Below, piece after piece: positions 24,827 to 34,600 of a DNA stretch of 64,000 nucleotides. Each line of letters begins with the position of its first letter. The first letter of the stretch is position 1. Origin of the DNA: Pararobbsia silviterrae (GTDB lineage Bacteria; Pseudomonadota; Gammaproteobacteria; Burkholderiales; Burkholderiaceae); NCBI RefSeq assembly GCF_003628125.1, contig NZ_RBZU01000002.1:372001-436000 (forward strand), written 5' to 3'. The notes under the pieces are model-generated. The model was given only the letters and a program-made list of their open reading frames with translations. It was not told the DNA's origin and did no database searches. Both the position numbers and the translations under genes were made by a program.

Positions 24827-26482
24827 ATTCGTGGGCGTGATCTGTAACGGATCCGTGCGCAATTCGATGACGGCGGGCACGCCTGCGCGTCGGGCCCGTT
24901 CGAACGCGGCGGGGAAATCCTCGGTCCGTTCGACGCGTTCGGCATGCGCGCCGAATGCGCGTGCGAGCGAGATGAAATCCGGATTCGCGAGGCGCGTCGC
25001 CGATACGCGTCCCGGATATTCGCGTTCCTGATGCATGCGGATCGTGCCGAGCATGCCGTTGTTGACGACGATCGTGATCAGGGGCGCGCCGAATTGCACG
25101 GCCGTCGCGAGTTCCTGCGGGTACATCATGAAGCAGCCGTCGCCGGCAAAACACACGACGTCGCGCTCGGGACTTTGCAGCTTGGCGGCGATCGCCGCGG
25201 GGAAGCCGTACCCCATCGCGCCGTTGGTCGGCGCGAGTTCCGTGCCCGGGCTTTTATAGCGATAGAAGCGGTGGACCCAGACCGTGTAGTTGCCCGCGCC
25301 GTTCGAGATCACGGCATCGTCGGGCAGGACCTCGCTGAGATGCGCGACGACCTGAGCGAGATCGACGCCGTTCAGATCGGGCGGGCTCGCGGGCGGTGTC
25401 GAATGCGCGAGATAGTCGTCGCGCGCGGCGTCGGTCCATGCATGCCAGCGTTGCTGGATGTCGGCCTCGATCGGCGTGACGCCGTCGAGCGCCTTGGCGA
25501 ACGCCGAGAGCGACGCACAGATCGGCAGACGCGCCTGATAGACGCGGCCCAGTTCTTCGGCATCGGGATGGACGTGGATCAGCGTCTGCCGTGTCACGGG
25601 GCTTTCGAACACCGTATAGCCCGACGACGTCGTTTCGGCGAGCCGCGAGCCGACGACGATCAGCAGATCGGCGTCGCGCGCGCGTTGCGCGAGTTTGGGC
25701 GATACGCCGAGGCCCAATTGGCCGACGTAGTGCGGGTCGCGGTTGTCGAACAGATCCTGGCGCCGGAACGATGCGGCGACCGGCAAGCGATGGGCGTGGA
25801 CGAATCGCTTGAGCGCGGCGTGCGCGTCGGCGTGCCAGCCGGTCCCGCCGACCACGACGAGGGGCCGTTCGGCCTGCGCGAGCAAGGCGCGCAGTTCATC
25901 GAGCGCCGCGGGTTCGGGGGCCGCATGCGCGATGCGGGTCGGCGGGGCGTCGACCGCCGATGCCGAATGGAACAGCACGTCTTCGGGCAAGGCGATGACG
26001 ACCGGGCCCGGACGTCCCGACAGCGCGATCGCGTAGGCCTTCGCGATCACTTCGGGAATCCGTTCGATGCTGTCGATCTCGGTGACCCATTTGGCGATGC
26101 CGCCGAACATCTGGCGATAGTCGACTTCCTGGAAGGCGCCGCGTCCGATGAAAGCGCGTTCGACCTGTCCGATGAACAGCAGCATCGGTGTCGAATCCTC
26201 GCTGGCCGTGTGCACGCCGTTGCTGGCATGCGTGGCGCCGGGGCCGCGCGTGACGAAGCAGATGCCTGGCCGGCCCGTGAGCTTGCCGTACGCATCGGCC
26301 ATGTTCGAGGCCGCGCCTTCGTGGCGTGTCGTGATCGTTCGGATGGCGGGCGTGTCGTGCAGCGCGTCGAGCACCGCGAGATAGCTTTCGCCGGGCACGC
26401 AGTAGACCGTGTCGGCGCCGTTGCGGGCCAGGGCATCGACGAGGATGCGGCCGCCGTTGCGCAGCGCTGCGTTGTCAGACAT
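24812..26482 (-). CDS. Thiamine-pyrophosphate enzyme, acetolactate synthase-like
   Basis: A 556-residue TPP enzyme with the three-domain order: N-terminal PYR domain with catalytic Glu in RHEGAASNMADAYG (about 53), central domain (about 185-320), and C-terminal PP domain with GDGCFMMYPQELATA to VNNGMLGT as the Mg/TPP motif (about 430-460). Close to IlvB-like and benzoylformate-decarboxylase-like enzymes; no small regulatory subunit is present, so classical branched-chain synthesis is unlikely. ATG 26482 has AAGGAG ten bases ahead and overlaps the MFS stop by 8 bp, so the pair is co-expressed and may import and decarboxylate a 2-oxo acid. Confidence 0.85.
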   Translation of the reverse strand: MSDNAALRNGGRILVDALARNGADTVYCVPGESYLAVLDALHDTPAIRTITTRHEGAASNMADAYGKLTGRPGICFVTRGPGATHASNGVHTASEDSTPMLLFIGQVERAFIGRGAFQEVDYRQMFGGIAKWVTEIDSIERIPEVIAKAYAIALSGRPGPVVIALPEDVLFHSASAVDAPPTRIAHAAPEPAALDELRALLAQAERPLVVVGGTGWHADAHAALKRFVHAHRLPVAASFRRQDLFDNRDPHYVGQLGLGVSPKLAQRARDADLLIVVGSRLAETTSSGYTVFESPVTRQTLIHVHPDAEELGRVYQARLPICASLSAFAKALDGVTPIEADIQQRWHAWTDAARDDYLAHSTPPASPPDLNGVDLAQVVAHLSEVLPDDAVISNGAGNYTVWVHRFYRYKSPGTELAPTNGAMGYGFPAAIAAKLQSPERDVVCFAGDGCFMMYPQELATAVQFGAPLITIVVNNGMLGTIRMHQEREYPGRVSATRLANPDFISLARAFGAHAERVERTEDFPAAFERARRAGVPAVIELRTDPLQITPTNRLSS

Positions 26483-27734
26483 GGATTTCAAGCTCCTTGT
26501 TGCGGGTTTCAGGCAGAAAGATCGCGACGGCGAAGACCACCACGTAGGAGGCCGCGGCCCAGACGCCGATCGATTCGGCGAGGCCGAACGACGCGCTCGA
26601 CAGGCCGACGGCCGCGGGCACGAGCGAGCCGATCCCTCGACCGAAGTTGTATGAGAAGCCGCCCGCCGACGCGCGGATCTGCGCGGGAAACAGTTCGGTG
26701 AAACACGCGCCCATGCCCGACACGATGCCCGACTGGAAGAGTCCGAGCGGAAAGCCGAGCACGAGCAGCGTCGACAGCGGCAGATGCAGCAGGGTGTAGG
26801 CGAGCACGGTCAGCGTGGCGCCGGCGGCGGACAGGGCGAACGTCGCGCGTCGTCCGATGCCGTCGCTCAGATAGGCCATGCCGATATAGCCGCAGAACGA
26901 GCCGAAGATGTTGACGGCCAGATAGCTCGTGGTCAGGTTGACGGTCAGGCTTTGCGTCTGGCGCAGATAGGTGACGAGCCAGGTCAGGATCGTATAGTTG
27001 CCGCCGAGCGCGCCGGCCGCCATCAGCGACGCGAGGATCGTGCGCGATAGCGTGCCGCGTCCGAAGATCAGCGCGAACGTGGCGAGCGTGCTGTTTTTTT
27101 CGCGGAATTGCGAGGCGGCTTCGAAGGCGTGGGACTCGTCGATATTGCGGCGCATCCAGAGCACGAGCAGACCGGGCAGCAAGCCGATCAGGAACATCAC
27201 GCGCCAGGCCAGGTGTTCGGGAAGCAGGCCGAACAGAATCCAGTACGCCAGTGCGGCGAGCGCATAGCCGACGGGCCAGCCGCTTTGGACCGATCCGACA
27301 GCGCGTCCGCGAATGCGCTTGTCGACGACCTCGCCGATCAGGATCGCGCCCGCCGCCCATTCGCCGCCGAAGCCCAGGCCTTGAAAACTGCGTGTGAAGA
27401 GGAGTTCGTGGAAGGAGTTCGTGAAGGCGGACAGGCCCGTGAACGCCGAGAACCAGAGGATCGCGAGCTTGAGCACGCGCACGCGGCCGATGCGATCGGC
27501 GAGCACGCCCGCGATGACGCCGCCGATCGCCGATGACACGAGCGCGGACGTGCCGATGATGCCGGCTTGTCCCTTGGTCATGCCCCAGGCCGTCAGAAGC
27601 GTCGGAATCGCGAATGCGAAGAACTGCACGTCCATCGCATCGAGTACCCAGCCGAGAAAACACGCCCAAAACGTGCGCTTCTGAGGGCGCGTCATCGTGC
27701 TGTACCACGGTTGCATCACGTCTATCTCCGTCAT
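26475..27734 (-). CDS. MFS transporter, aromatic/sialate acid:H+ symporter type
   Basis: A 419-residue twelve-TM carrier. TM1 carries GWVLDAMDVQFFAFAIP, the typical acidic motif of organic-acid:H+ symporters, and ADRIGRVRVLK forms the loop after TM2. GFGGEWAAGAILIGE in TM4 matches the same family. First gene of the operon with the TPP enzyme; start ATG 27734, with an in-frame ATG at 27716 as alternative. Substrate not identified; context suggests a 2-oxo acid or aromatic acid. Confidence 0.83.
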   Translation of the reverse strand: MTEIDVMQPWYSTMTRPQKRTFWACFLGWVLDAMDVQFFAFAIPTLLTAWGMTKGQAGIIGTSALVSSAIGGVIAGVLADRIGRVRVLKLAILWFSAFTGLSAFTNSFHELLFTRSFQGLGFGGEWAAGAILIGEVVDKRIRGRAVGSVQSGWPVGYALAALAYWILFGLLPEHLAWRVMFLIGLLPGLLVLWMRRNIDESHAFEAASQFREKNSTLATFALIFGRGTLSRTILASLMAAGALGGNYTILTWLVTYLRQTQSLTVNLTTSYLAVNIFGSFCGYIGMAYLSDGIGRRATFALSAAGATLTVLAYTLLHLPLSTLLVLGFPLGLFQSGIVSGMGACFTELFPAQIRASAGGFSYNFGRGIGSLVPAAVGLSSASFGLAESIGVWAAASYVVVFAVAIFLPETRNKELEIHV

Positions 27735-28002
27735 CTCGGTCAGGTGGAACGCGACCTGTTTGCTTTTGTTGTCGTCCGCGCGCCGATCCGCTGTGCGGGT
27801 TCGGCATCGTCACGGTCCGTGCGGGGCGAACCCGCTCGGCGCGAGCGATCACGGCAGCGACAGATTATGCGGGGCGGTGCCGATTGCACGGGTGCGCGGC
27901 GTGCATATCAGCTATGCACGGCTGGCTGGCGGCGATGCGCAAAGGATGCGGCCGGACGTGATCGGACACGGCCGGCGGGCGAGCATGGGGCGATCGAACG
28001 GG

Positions 28003-28044
28003 CTAAGCGGACACGGCTAATCTGACACGGTTAAGCGGACACGA
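28003..28044. repeat. Short tandem repeat, 14-bp unit, three copies
   Basis: CTAAGCGGACACGG, CTAATCTGACACGG and TTAAGCGGACACGA run from 28003 to 28044. The third copy contains the stop codon of the minus-strand methyltransferase (28031-28033). The rest of 27735-28030 shows nothing else. Confidence 0.8.
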
Positions 28045-28699
28045 CGCTGATCGAAAAACCGTCCCAACCTTTTGCGCCGACTGTCTGGACGGCGGTGGTA
28101 TCGAGGCGCGGATCGGCGTTCGCCAGTTCGAAATATCGTCTCACGCCGATGACGTCGGGATCGGTGTTGTGTGCATCGCCGACGCGGCCTTGGCGAACGA
28201 CGTTGTCGCCGATGATCACGGTGCCGGCGCGCGAGAGCAACAAGGACAGCCGCAGGTATTCGGGATTGTTTTCTTTATCGGCATCGATAAAGACGAAGTC
28301 GAACGGTTCGATTTTTTCGTCGACGAGTCGCTGAAGGCTCGACACCGCTGCACCGACGATCACCGTGACCTGATGCGCCAGACCTGCCGCCGCGATGTTT
28401 TTTCTCGCGAGATCGGCGTAGTCGGCGTTGGCCTCCAGCGAGATCAGATGACCGTCGGAGGGCAGGGCGCGGGCAAGCCAGATCGTGCTGTAACCGCCGA
28501 GGGTACCGATCTCGAGAATGCGTTTCGCGTTTTTCAGTCGGGCTAGCAGATGGAGCAACTTACCCTGATTCGGCGCGACGTTGATCGGTGGCAAGCCTGC
28601 TTCGGCGCTCGACCGCAGGGTCGAATCAAGTGCGGCGTCGGAACGCACCAGGGTTCGCGAAAAGTAGTCGTCGATGGCGGTCCATTGATCTTGACTCAC
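28031..28699 (-). CDS. Class I SAM O-methyltransferase (catechol-type)
   Basis: A 222-residue methyltransferase of the bacterial catechol O-methyltransferase-like family. SAM motif ILEIGTLGGYSTIWLARALP (about 61-80), acidic motif ISLEANADYADLARKN, and metal-site FVFIDADKENNPEYL (about 134) with GDNVVRQGRV. Start is GTG 28699 with AAGG ahead. No operon partner. Probably methylates a small catechol or hydroxylated compound with divalent metal. Confidence 0.88.
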   Translation of the reverse strand: MSQDQWTAIDDYFSRTLVRSDAALDSTLRSSAEAGLPPINVAPNQGKLLHLLARLKNAKRILEIGTLGGYSTIWLARALPSDGHLISLEANADYADLARKNIAAAGLAHQVTVIVGAAVSSLQRLVDEKIEPFDFVFIDADKENNPEYLRLSLLLSRAGTVIIGDNVVRQGRVGDAHNTDPDVIGVRRYFELANADPRLDTTAVQTVGAKGWDGFSISVVSA

Positions 28700-28858
28700 G
28701 TGGGTGCCTTGCTTGGGTTGGGGAGTTGACGATTTTCAAGGTTGGGCGCTATGCGACAAAGCTCGACTTGTCGAAACGATATCGGCCTGGGTGATATGGC
28801 CGAGTGTGATTCGGCAACGGCGTGAGGAAGCGGCGTGCGGACGACCCTCACCGAACGG

Positions 28859-30088
28859 TCAGTTCGCTTCAGGGATCGAATGCCGCAATGTCGATAAAGC
28901 CGCGAGCAGATCGATCACCAGCGCCACCACCATCGCGATCACGCCGATCGCAAAGAGCAGCCGGTAATTGCCGCCGCTGTGCTGAAAGACGAACGACAGC
29001 GCATACGCCGCGGCCGCCTGGCACAGCGCGAACGCCACCGTCGCGGTGCCCCATGCCGACTTCTGCTGCGCCGGATGATGCGGAAGCAATTCGCCGATGC
29101 GGCCGAGCATCAGCGGGACGGTCCCGGTCACGAATGCGCCGACGACGACGCTCGACACCATGAGCCAGATCGAACCGAGCCCCGCGGCGGCGAACGCGAC
29201 CGCCACGGCTTCGAGCACGAACGCGAACCGAAGCGCCGCGCGAAAGCCCGCCCGATCGGCCAGATGGCCGGCCAGAAGCGGCCCGAACGTCGCGCCGAGC
29301 CCGAACAGCACCCAATACGCCGCGGCGACTTGCACGCCTTCGCCCCGGCCGCGCGCGATGTAATCGACGAGGAAGATCATGTGCGGCACCCAGCCGGCCG
29401 CGTTCAAACCGTATTCGACATAGAGCGCGCGCAGCGTGCCGACCTTCGGCGCGGCCCGATGATGAACGGGCTCGGCGTTCGATGCCGCTTCACGCGGCCA
29501 GCCATGCCACGCGACGACGACCAGCACGCACGACACCGCCCCCAGACCGAACCACGTCTCGCGAAGACCGTGTGCAAGCAGGAGCGGAACGAGCGTCCCC
29601 GACGCGGCCACACCCGCGCCGATGCCCATGAAGATCACGCCGCCGGCCACGCCGCGTCGCGCGGCGCTCACGTGGGCGAGCACGGCGGGCGCGGCCAGGA
29701 CCATCAACGCGCCGCCCGCGAGACCCGACGCGAAGCGCCAGACGAAGAACCAGGCGAAGTCGAGCGGGAACGCGCACGCGAAGAACGAGACGGCGGCGAT
29801 CAGCATCATGGTCCTGAGCACGACGACCACCGACACACGTCTCGACAGCGGTCGCCCCGAAAGCGCCCCCGCGAGATAGCCCGCGAGGTTCGCCGCGCCG
29901 AGATAGGCTGCGGACGACGCCGCGAACCAGTGCTGCGCCACGAGGGCGGGCAACAGCGGCGTATAGGCAAAGCGGGCCAGTCCGATGCCGATCAGGCTCG
30001 CGCAGAACGCCGAAAGCACCGCTCGCCAAGCGGGAACCTCGGGCATCGCGGCCGGGCGGCGGGGTTCATGGGGCATGGTGGTCGACAT
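28859..30088 (-). CDS. YbfB/YjiJ-family MFS transporter
   Basis: A 409-residue MFS protein with the YbfB signature near the N-terminus (SLIGIGLARFAYTPLLPALV) and twelve hydrophobic segments. AGGAGG sits just before ATG 30088. It is divergent from the LysR gene at 30247, the likely regulator. Substrate unknown in the family. Confidence 0.85.
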   Translation of the reverse strand: MSTTMPHEPRRPAAMPEVPAWRAVLSAFCASLIGIGLARFAYTPLLPALVAQHWFAASSAAYLGAANLAGYLAGALSGRPLSRRVSVVVVLRTMMLIAAVSFFACAFPLDFAWFFVWRFASGLAGGALMVLAAPAVLAHVSAARRGVAGGVIFMGIGAGVAASGTLVPLLLAHGLRETWFGLGAVSCVLVVVAWHGWPREAASNAEPVHHRAAPKVGTLRALYVEYGLNAAGWVPHMIFLVDYIARGRGEGVQVAAAYWVLFGLGATFGPLLAGHLADRAGFRAALRFAFVLEAVAVAFAAAGLGSIWLMVSSVVVGAFVTGTVPLMLGRIGELLPHHPAQQKSAWGTATVAFALCQAAAAYALSFVFQHSGGNYRLLFAIGVIAMVVALVIDLLAALSTLRHSIPEAN

Positions 30089-30152
30089 CGCGGATCCTCC
30101 TGGCTATCATTGTTTGTGATTATGATTCCGCTGAGTAAGCTGAAAAGCGAAT

Positions 30153-30162
30153 TATCTAGATA
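30153..30162. promoter_or_regulatory. Palindrome in divergent LysR/MFS promoter
   Basis: TATCTAGATA is a perfect 10-bp palindrome midway between the divergent genes. A second small inverted pair, TATCG/CGATA (30168-30172 and 30180-30184), follows. It is a plausible LysR site, not proven. Confidence 0.35.
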
Positions 30163-30246
30163 GGCGTTATCGTTTTGTGCGATAGCTGAGTGGCAGGCCG
30201 AGCGTCATCGACGGATAGGCCGAGTGGCCAGACAGGGAGTGCTTCG

Positions 30247-31128
30247 ATGGACGTATCCGATCTCAAAGTGTTCGAGGCCGTGGCGCGGCTGGGCAGCATG
30301 AACCGCGCGGCGCAGGCGCTGCATACCGTGCAATCGAACGTCACGGCACGGGTCCGCGCGCTTGAAGGGAGTCTGGGTGTCACGCTGTTTCAACGGCATG
30401 CGCGCGGCGTGACGATGACGCCGGCGGGCGAGCGCCTGCTGCCGTTCGTCGGGCGCATGACGCAATTGCTCGCGGACGCGCGAACGGCTGTCGTCGAGGA
30501 CGGCGTGCCGAAGGGCACGCTCCATCTCGGCAGTCTTGAAACGACGACGGCGCTCAGGCTCGCGCCGGTCCTCGGCGATTTCGCGCGGACGTATCCCGCT
30601 GTGCGCCTCGTCGTGACGACCGGCACGTCCCGCAGGCTGCTTGACGATGTGCTCGACCGGCGTGTCGAAGGGGCGTTCGTCGCGGGGCCCGTCGATCATC
30701 CGGACGTGCACCAGGAGGTCGTGTTCCGCGAGGAACTCGTGTTGGTCACGACCCCGGCGATTCGCGCGGTCCATGAATTGAAGGGCATTCCCGATCTGAG
30801 AACCGTCGTGTTCCAGATGGGGTGTTCCTATCGGCAGCGGCTCGAATCCGTGTTGGCCGACGCGGGCATCGTGACGGCCAAACCGCTCGAATTCGGTTCG
30901 CTCGATGCGATCCTGAGTTGCGTGTCGGCAGGCATCGGCGTGACGTTGTTGCCGCGTGGCGTGGTCGCTGTCGCGGAGCGCGAAGGCCGCGTCGCGATCC
31001 ACGCGCTGCCGAGCGATCGCGCATGGGTCGATACGCTCTTTATTCGTCGCAACGACGCTTATGTGTCGAGCGCGATGCGCGCGTTCGTCGAGACGGCGCG
31101 CGCCGATATGTCGAGAACGGATCGGTGA
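30247..31128 (+). CDS. LysR-family transcriptional regulator
   Basis: A 293-residue LTTR. Helix-turn-helix in LKVFEAVARLGSMNRAAQALHTVQSNVTARVRALE (about 5-39) and effector domain from about 88. Start ATG 30247 gives the canonical LysR N-terminus. Divergent from the YbfB-type MFS gene, 158 bp apart. Confidence 0.87.
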   Translation: MDVSDLKVFEAVARLGSMNRAAQALHTVQSNVTARVRALEGSLGVTLFQRHARGVTMTPAGERLLPFVGRMTQLLADARTAVVEDGVPKGTLHLGSLETTTALRLAPVLGDFARTYPAVRLVVTTGTSRRLLDDVLDRRVEGAFVAGPVDHPDVHQEVVFREELVLVTTPAIRAVHELKGIPDLRTVVFQMGCSYRQRLESVLADAGIVTAKPLEFGSLDAILSCVSAGIGVTLLPRGVVAVAEREGRVAIHALPSDRAWVDTLFIRRNDAYVSSAMRAFVETARADMSRTDR

Positions 31129-31155
31129 GCGATGTGGGCGGACGCGACGGAGCGC

Positions 31156-31620
31156 TTAGCGGTCCAGGTCGAAGGCCTGGCGCACGACGTCGGTGACGCC
31201 TGCACTCAACACGAGTTCGCTCTTGTCCAGACGATCCAACGGATACCAGCGCGCCTCTAACGCATCGTCGGCGGCGAGCGGCTCGCCGTCGAGCCATCGA
31301 CACAGCACGGCGACGAGGACGAAGTGATGTTGCCACGCGCCCGATCGATCGGCATCCAAGGCGTCGATCGCCGTGAACACGTGCAGCGCTTCGGTGGTTA
31401 CCGATGTTTCCTCGAGGATTTCGCGCACCGCAGCCGCGCCGATGGACTCTCCATAGTGGATCTTTCCGCCGGGCAAGCCCCAGAGCCCCGCATCGGGCGG
31501 GTTGCGGCGTTGAACCAGCAGGACGTGCGCATCGCGGATGACGACGCCGATGACCGCCGCAACGGGCGCGGTGCGCGATGTCGACGATTCAATGCGTGGG
31601 ATGTCGAGAGGCTCGTTCAT
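31156..31620 (-). CDS. NUDIX hydrolase
   Basis: A 154-residue protein with the complete Nudix box, from GGKIHYGESIGAAAVREILEE with E-E-T-S following (GX5EX7REUXEEXGU pattern, about 50-72). GLPGGKIHYGES suggests an ADP-ribose or nucleotide-sugar type pyrophosphatase. Start ATG 31620 is chosen because the sequence upstream in frame looks non-coding. Convergent with the LysR, divergent from the dehydrogenase at 31811. Confidence 0.88.
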   Translation of the reverse strand: MNEPLDIPRIESSTSRTAPVAAVIGVVIRDAHVLLVQRRNPPDAGLWGLPGGKIHYGESIGAAAVREILEETSVTTEALHVFTAIDALDADRSGAWQHHFVLVAVLCRWLDGEPLAADDALEARWYPLDRLDKSELVLSAGVTDVVRQAFDLDR

Positions 31621-31810
31621 ATCTGCGAGTGTGTGTTGCCCACGGCACGGATGCCGCGGTTTGCGGAAAAGCGATCGCCTGATACGATTGCAACTGCAAT
31701 TCATTCGGCCGCGGCGATCGCTTCGTCGACGGCAAGCATGACATAAGACGCGCCGTGCGATCGGACCTGCGGCATCGCGCCGCACGGCCTCACGACAGGA
31801 GACGATCACG

Positions 31811-32704
31811 ATGAACTCGACCGAGCCGACCGGCTTTATCGGATTGGGCACGATGGGCGAGCCGATGGCGATGAATCTTTGCAGGGCGGGCGTGCGGCTC
31901 GTTGTCTGGAACCGTGCCGCGGACAAATGCGATCGGCTCGCTGCCGCCGGCGCGCAGATTGCGCCCGATCCTCAAGCCGTCTTCGCACAGTGCGAGCGCG
32001 TCATCCTGATGCTCGCGAACGGCGATGCCGTCGATGCGGTGCTCGGCAGGCACACGCCGCCCCTATTCATGCGAACCGTGCGCGATCGTATCGTCGTCAA
32101 TATGTCGACGGTCGAGCCCGGTTACGCGTCGATGCTGGACGCGGACGTTCGGGCGGCCGGCGGACGCTATGTCGAAGCGCCGGTCTCGGGCTCGCGAAAA
32201 CCGGCCGAGCTCGGCGAGCTCGTCGCGATGCTCGCCGGTGCGCCCGACGATCTGGCCGCGATTCGACCCATGCTCGCCCCGATGTGCAAGACCTCGGTGA
32301 TGTGCGGGCCCGTACCCGGCGCGCTGACGATGAAACTCGCCGTTAACGTCTTCCTCATCACGATGGTGACGGGGCTTGCCGAGGCGGCCCATTTCGCGCT
32401 CTCGCACAGACTCGATCTGGCGCAATTCGCGGAGGTGCTGAACGCGGGCCCGATGGCCAGCGCCGTATCGCGGATGAAGCTCGACAAGCTCTGTACCGGC
32501 GACCTCTCGCGTCAGGCCGGCATCTCGGACGTGCTCAAGAACACGCGCTACGCCGTCGAGGCCGCCGAGGCTGCAGGTGTCGCATCGCCGTTGATGAACG
32601 CATGCCTCGCGCTCTATGCGAGGGCCGAGTCGATCGGCTATGCGGGCGATGACATGATCAGCGTGGTCCATGCGTTCGCGCGCCCGGACCTCGCCTCGCG
32701 ATGA
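31811..32704 (+). CDS. Beta-hydroxyacid dehydrogenase (3-hydroxyisobutyrate dehydrogenase family)
   Basis: A 297-residue NAD(P)-dependent dehydrogenase. Rossmann motif GFIGLGTMGEPMAMNL at the N-terminus, substrate-site VEAPVSGSRKPAELG (about 118-132), and catalytic Lys in TMKLAVNVFL (about 174). AGGAG lies nine bases before ATG 31811. Family members reduce tartronate semialdehyde or oxidise 3-hydroxyisobutyrate-like acids. Single gene; the exact substrate is open. Confidence 0.85.
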   Translation: MNSTEPTGFIGLGTMGEPMAMNLCRAGVRLVVWNRAADKCDRLAAAGAQIAPDPQAVFAQCERVILMLANGDAVDAVLGRHTPPLFMRTVRDRIVVNMSTVEPGYASMLDADVRAAGGRYVEAPVSGSRKPAELGELVAMLAGAPDDLAAIRPMLAPMCKTSVMCGPVPGALTMKLAVNVFLITMVTGLAEAAHFALSHRLDLAQFAEVLNAGPMASAVSRMKLDKLCTGDLSRQAGISDVLKNTRYAVEAAEAAGVASPLMNACLALYARAESIGYAGDDMISVVHAFARPDLASR

Positions 32705-32850
32705 GGCGATCGGGTTGCACGCGCCGGCGCGCCTCGTCTTGGCGATGCGCTGATCGGGGCACCGGCGCGCGCCTTCTTCGGATACTGCTCAAACACGCGG
32801 CACACGGCTGACGTCGCTCCCCGTGGGTGTCCCTCCGGGATTTCCCTGAT

Positions 32851-32884
32851 GTGTGATGTATGATGCATCAGGCAATATGCATCA
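32851..32884. promoter_or_regulatory. Candidate operator of the sugar-acid operon
   Basis: TGATGCATCA (32861-32870) is a perfect palindrome, preceded by a TGATGTA half-site and followed by ATGCATCA again (32877-32884). It lies 20-50 bp before the lactonase start. The GntR at 33911 is the obvious candidate binder. Confidence 0.5.
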
Positions 32885-32902
32885 AACTTTACGAGAGACA
32901 CC

Positions 32903-33799
32903 ATGACAAGCCCGAACATTGACTCGATGCAGGCGAGCGTCGTGCTCGATTGCCGTCAATGCCTTGGCGAAAGCCCGGTCTGGGACGCGCGGACCGCAAC
33001 GCTCTACTGGGCCAATATCCACGACGCCCAGGTCTGGGCGTGGGACCCGTCGGGCACCGCCGCGCCGCGCTGCTATCCGCTGCCGGAGCGTGTCGGCGCG
33101 ATCGGGTTGCGCGAGGCCGGCGGCCTCGTGATCGCGCTCGCGTCGGCTTTCGCCTTGCTCGATCTCGACTCGGGCGCGCTCGCGCGGATCGCGGACGTGC
33201 CGTCGCCCGCGCCGCACACGCGGCTCAATGACGGACGCGTCGACCCAGCGGGCCGCTTCGTCTGCGGCGGGATGAACGAGCAGACGCCGCAGCTTCCGAA
33301 TGCGCGCGTCTATACGCTCGAACGCGATCATCGCGTGAGCGCGACGCTCGACGGCATTCACTGCGCGAACTCGACGTGCTGGAGTCCCGACGGCGCGACG
33401 CTCTACTTCTCCGATATGGCGACGCGCCGCATCGACGCGTTCGACTACGACGTCGCGACCGGGGCGATTTCGGGCCGCCGTCCGTTTGCGACGATGCAGT
33501 CGGCCGGCGCACCCGATGGTTCGGTCGTCGATGCGCAAGGGTATCTATGGAACGCACAGTGGGGCGGTGCGAAGGTCGTGCGCTATCGGCCCGACGGCAC
33601 GATCGACCGCGAAATCGCATTGCCCGTGTCGCACCCGACATGCGTGGCGTTCGGCGGCCCCGATCTCGACACGCTGTACATCACGACCGCCTGGTTTCTG
33701 CTTGACGATGCGACCCGCGCGCGCGAACCGCATGCGGGCAGTCTCTTCGCGATCAAGCCCGGCGTGCGTGGTCTTAGCGAGGCGCGTTATGCAGGGTAA
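32903..33799 (+). CDS. SMP-30/gluconolactonase-type sugar lactonase
   Basis: A 298-residue six-bladed propeller lactonase. Metal and substrate residues typical of the family can be seen: E in CLGESPVWD (about 21), N in TRLNDGRVD (about 112), N and D in HCANSTCWSPDG (about 152) and D in SAGAPDGSVVD (about 202). It opens a sugar-acid lactone to the free acid. First gene of the sugar-acid block, ahead of GntR, enolase, SDR and transporter genes. Confidence 0.88.
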   Translation: MTSPNIDSMQASVVLDCRQCLGESPVWDARTATLYWANIHDAQVWAWDPSGTAAPRCYPLPERVGAIGLREAGGLVIALASAFALLDLDSGALARIADVPSPAPHTRLNDGRVDPAGRFVCGGMNEQTPQLPNARVYTLERDHRVSATLDGIHCANSTCWSPDGATLYFSDMATRRIDAFDYDVATGAISGRRPFATMQSAGAPDGSVVDAQGYLWNAQWGGAKVVRYRPDGTIDREIALPVSHPTCVAFGGPDLDTLYITTAWFLLDDATRAREPHAGSLFAIKPGVRGLSEARYAG

Positions 33800-33910
33800 G
33801 CCCTTGTTTTGCGCCGACGACGCGCGAATCTGTTTCCCGGACAATGCTGGGCTGTGTGATATCCGCACGGTTCATCAAGGGACCGTGTCTACTCCCGGGA
33901 CGAAATCGAT

Positions 33911-34600
33911 ATGAAAGTCTTCGACAGAGCATCGCTGAGCGAGCAAGTTGAACTGGCACTCAAGGAAGAGATCATCGGCGGCCGCATGCTGCCCGGTCAG
34001 CGCATCAACGTGACCGACTTTCAGGCCGCCTGGAAAGTCAGCTCGACGCCGTTTCGCGATGCCGTGCGCGCGCTCGAAATCCAGGGCTTCGTGACCGTCG
34101 AGGCGCGCAAGGGCGTCTATGTCGCGCCGATCAACGCGCAGTCGATCAGCGAGATCTTCGATCTGCGCATCGCGCTCGAATGCATGGCCGTGGAGCGCGC
34201 GACGCCCGCGGTCCCCGAGGCCGAGGCGAAGCGTGTCTATCAGGCTTATCTCGATGCCGAAGACGCGTGCAAGCGCGGCGACACGTCGCTGCTGCAGACC
34301 ACGGACCGTCTCGTCCACGAGCTGGCCCACGTGCACTGCGGCAACCCGCGGCTGCAAAAAGCGCTGTCCTCGCATATGGAGCTCATCCGCTGGGCGCAAC
34401 GCATGATCGTGCGCAAGGTGTCGGCCGCGTACGAGATCGCGCTGCCCGAACACATCGCCATCATGAAGGCGGTCTGCGAACGCGATGCCGAAGGCGCCGC
34501 GCGCGCGATGCGCAAGCACCTCGAAAAATCGCGCGAGCGCTTGAGCACGCACATCAGCTCTGCCGACGTAGAGCGTTCTTACTCCACTCCACCCACATGA
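33911..34600 (+). CDS. GntR-family regulator (FCD) of sugar-acid block
   Basis: A 229-residue regulator. Winged helix (about 8-70; FQAAWKVSSTPFRDAVRALEIQGFVTVEARKG in outline) and FCD domain (about 80-215) with metal-binding histidines around HELAHVHCGN and ALPEHIAIM. Its stop overlaps the ATG of the enolase-family gene (ATGA), so it is translated with the pathway it probably senses. Likely target: the palindromic region at 32851. Confidence 0.87.
   Translation: MKVFDRASLSEQVELALKEEIIGGRMLPGQRINVTDFQAAWKVSSTPFRDAVRALEIQGFVTVEARKGVYVAPINAQSISEIFDLRIALECMAVERATPAVPEAEAKRVYQAYLDAEDACKRGDTSLLQTTDRLVHELAHVHCGNPRLQKALSSHMELIRWAQRMIVRKVSAAYEIALPEHIAIMKAVCERDAEGAARAMRKHLEKSRERLSTHISSADVERSYSTPPT

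Noticed and set aside
24944-26701. 585-codon plus-strand frame
   Set aside because: Antisense shadow of the TPP enzyme gene, which has all cofactor motifs.
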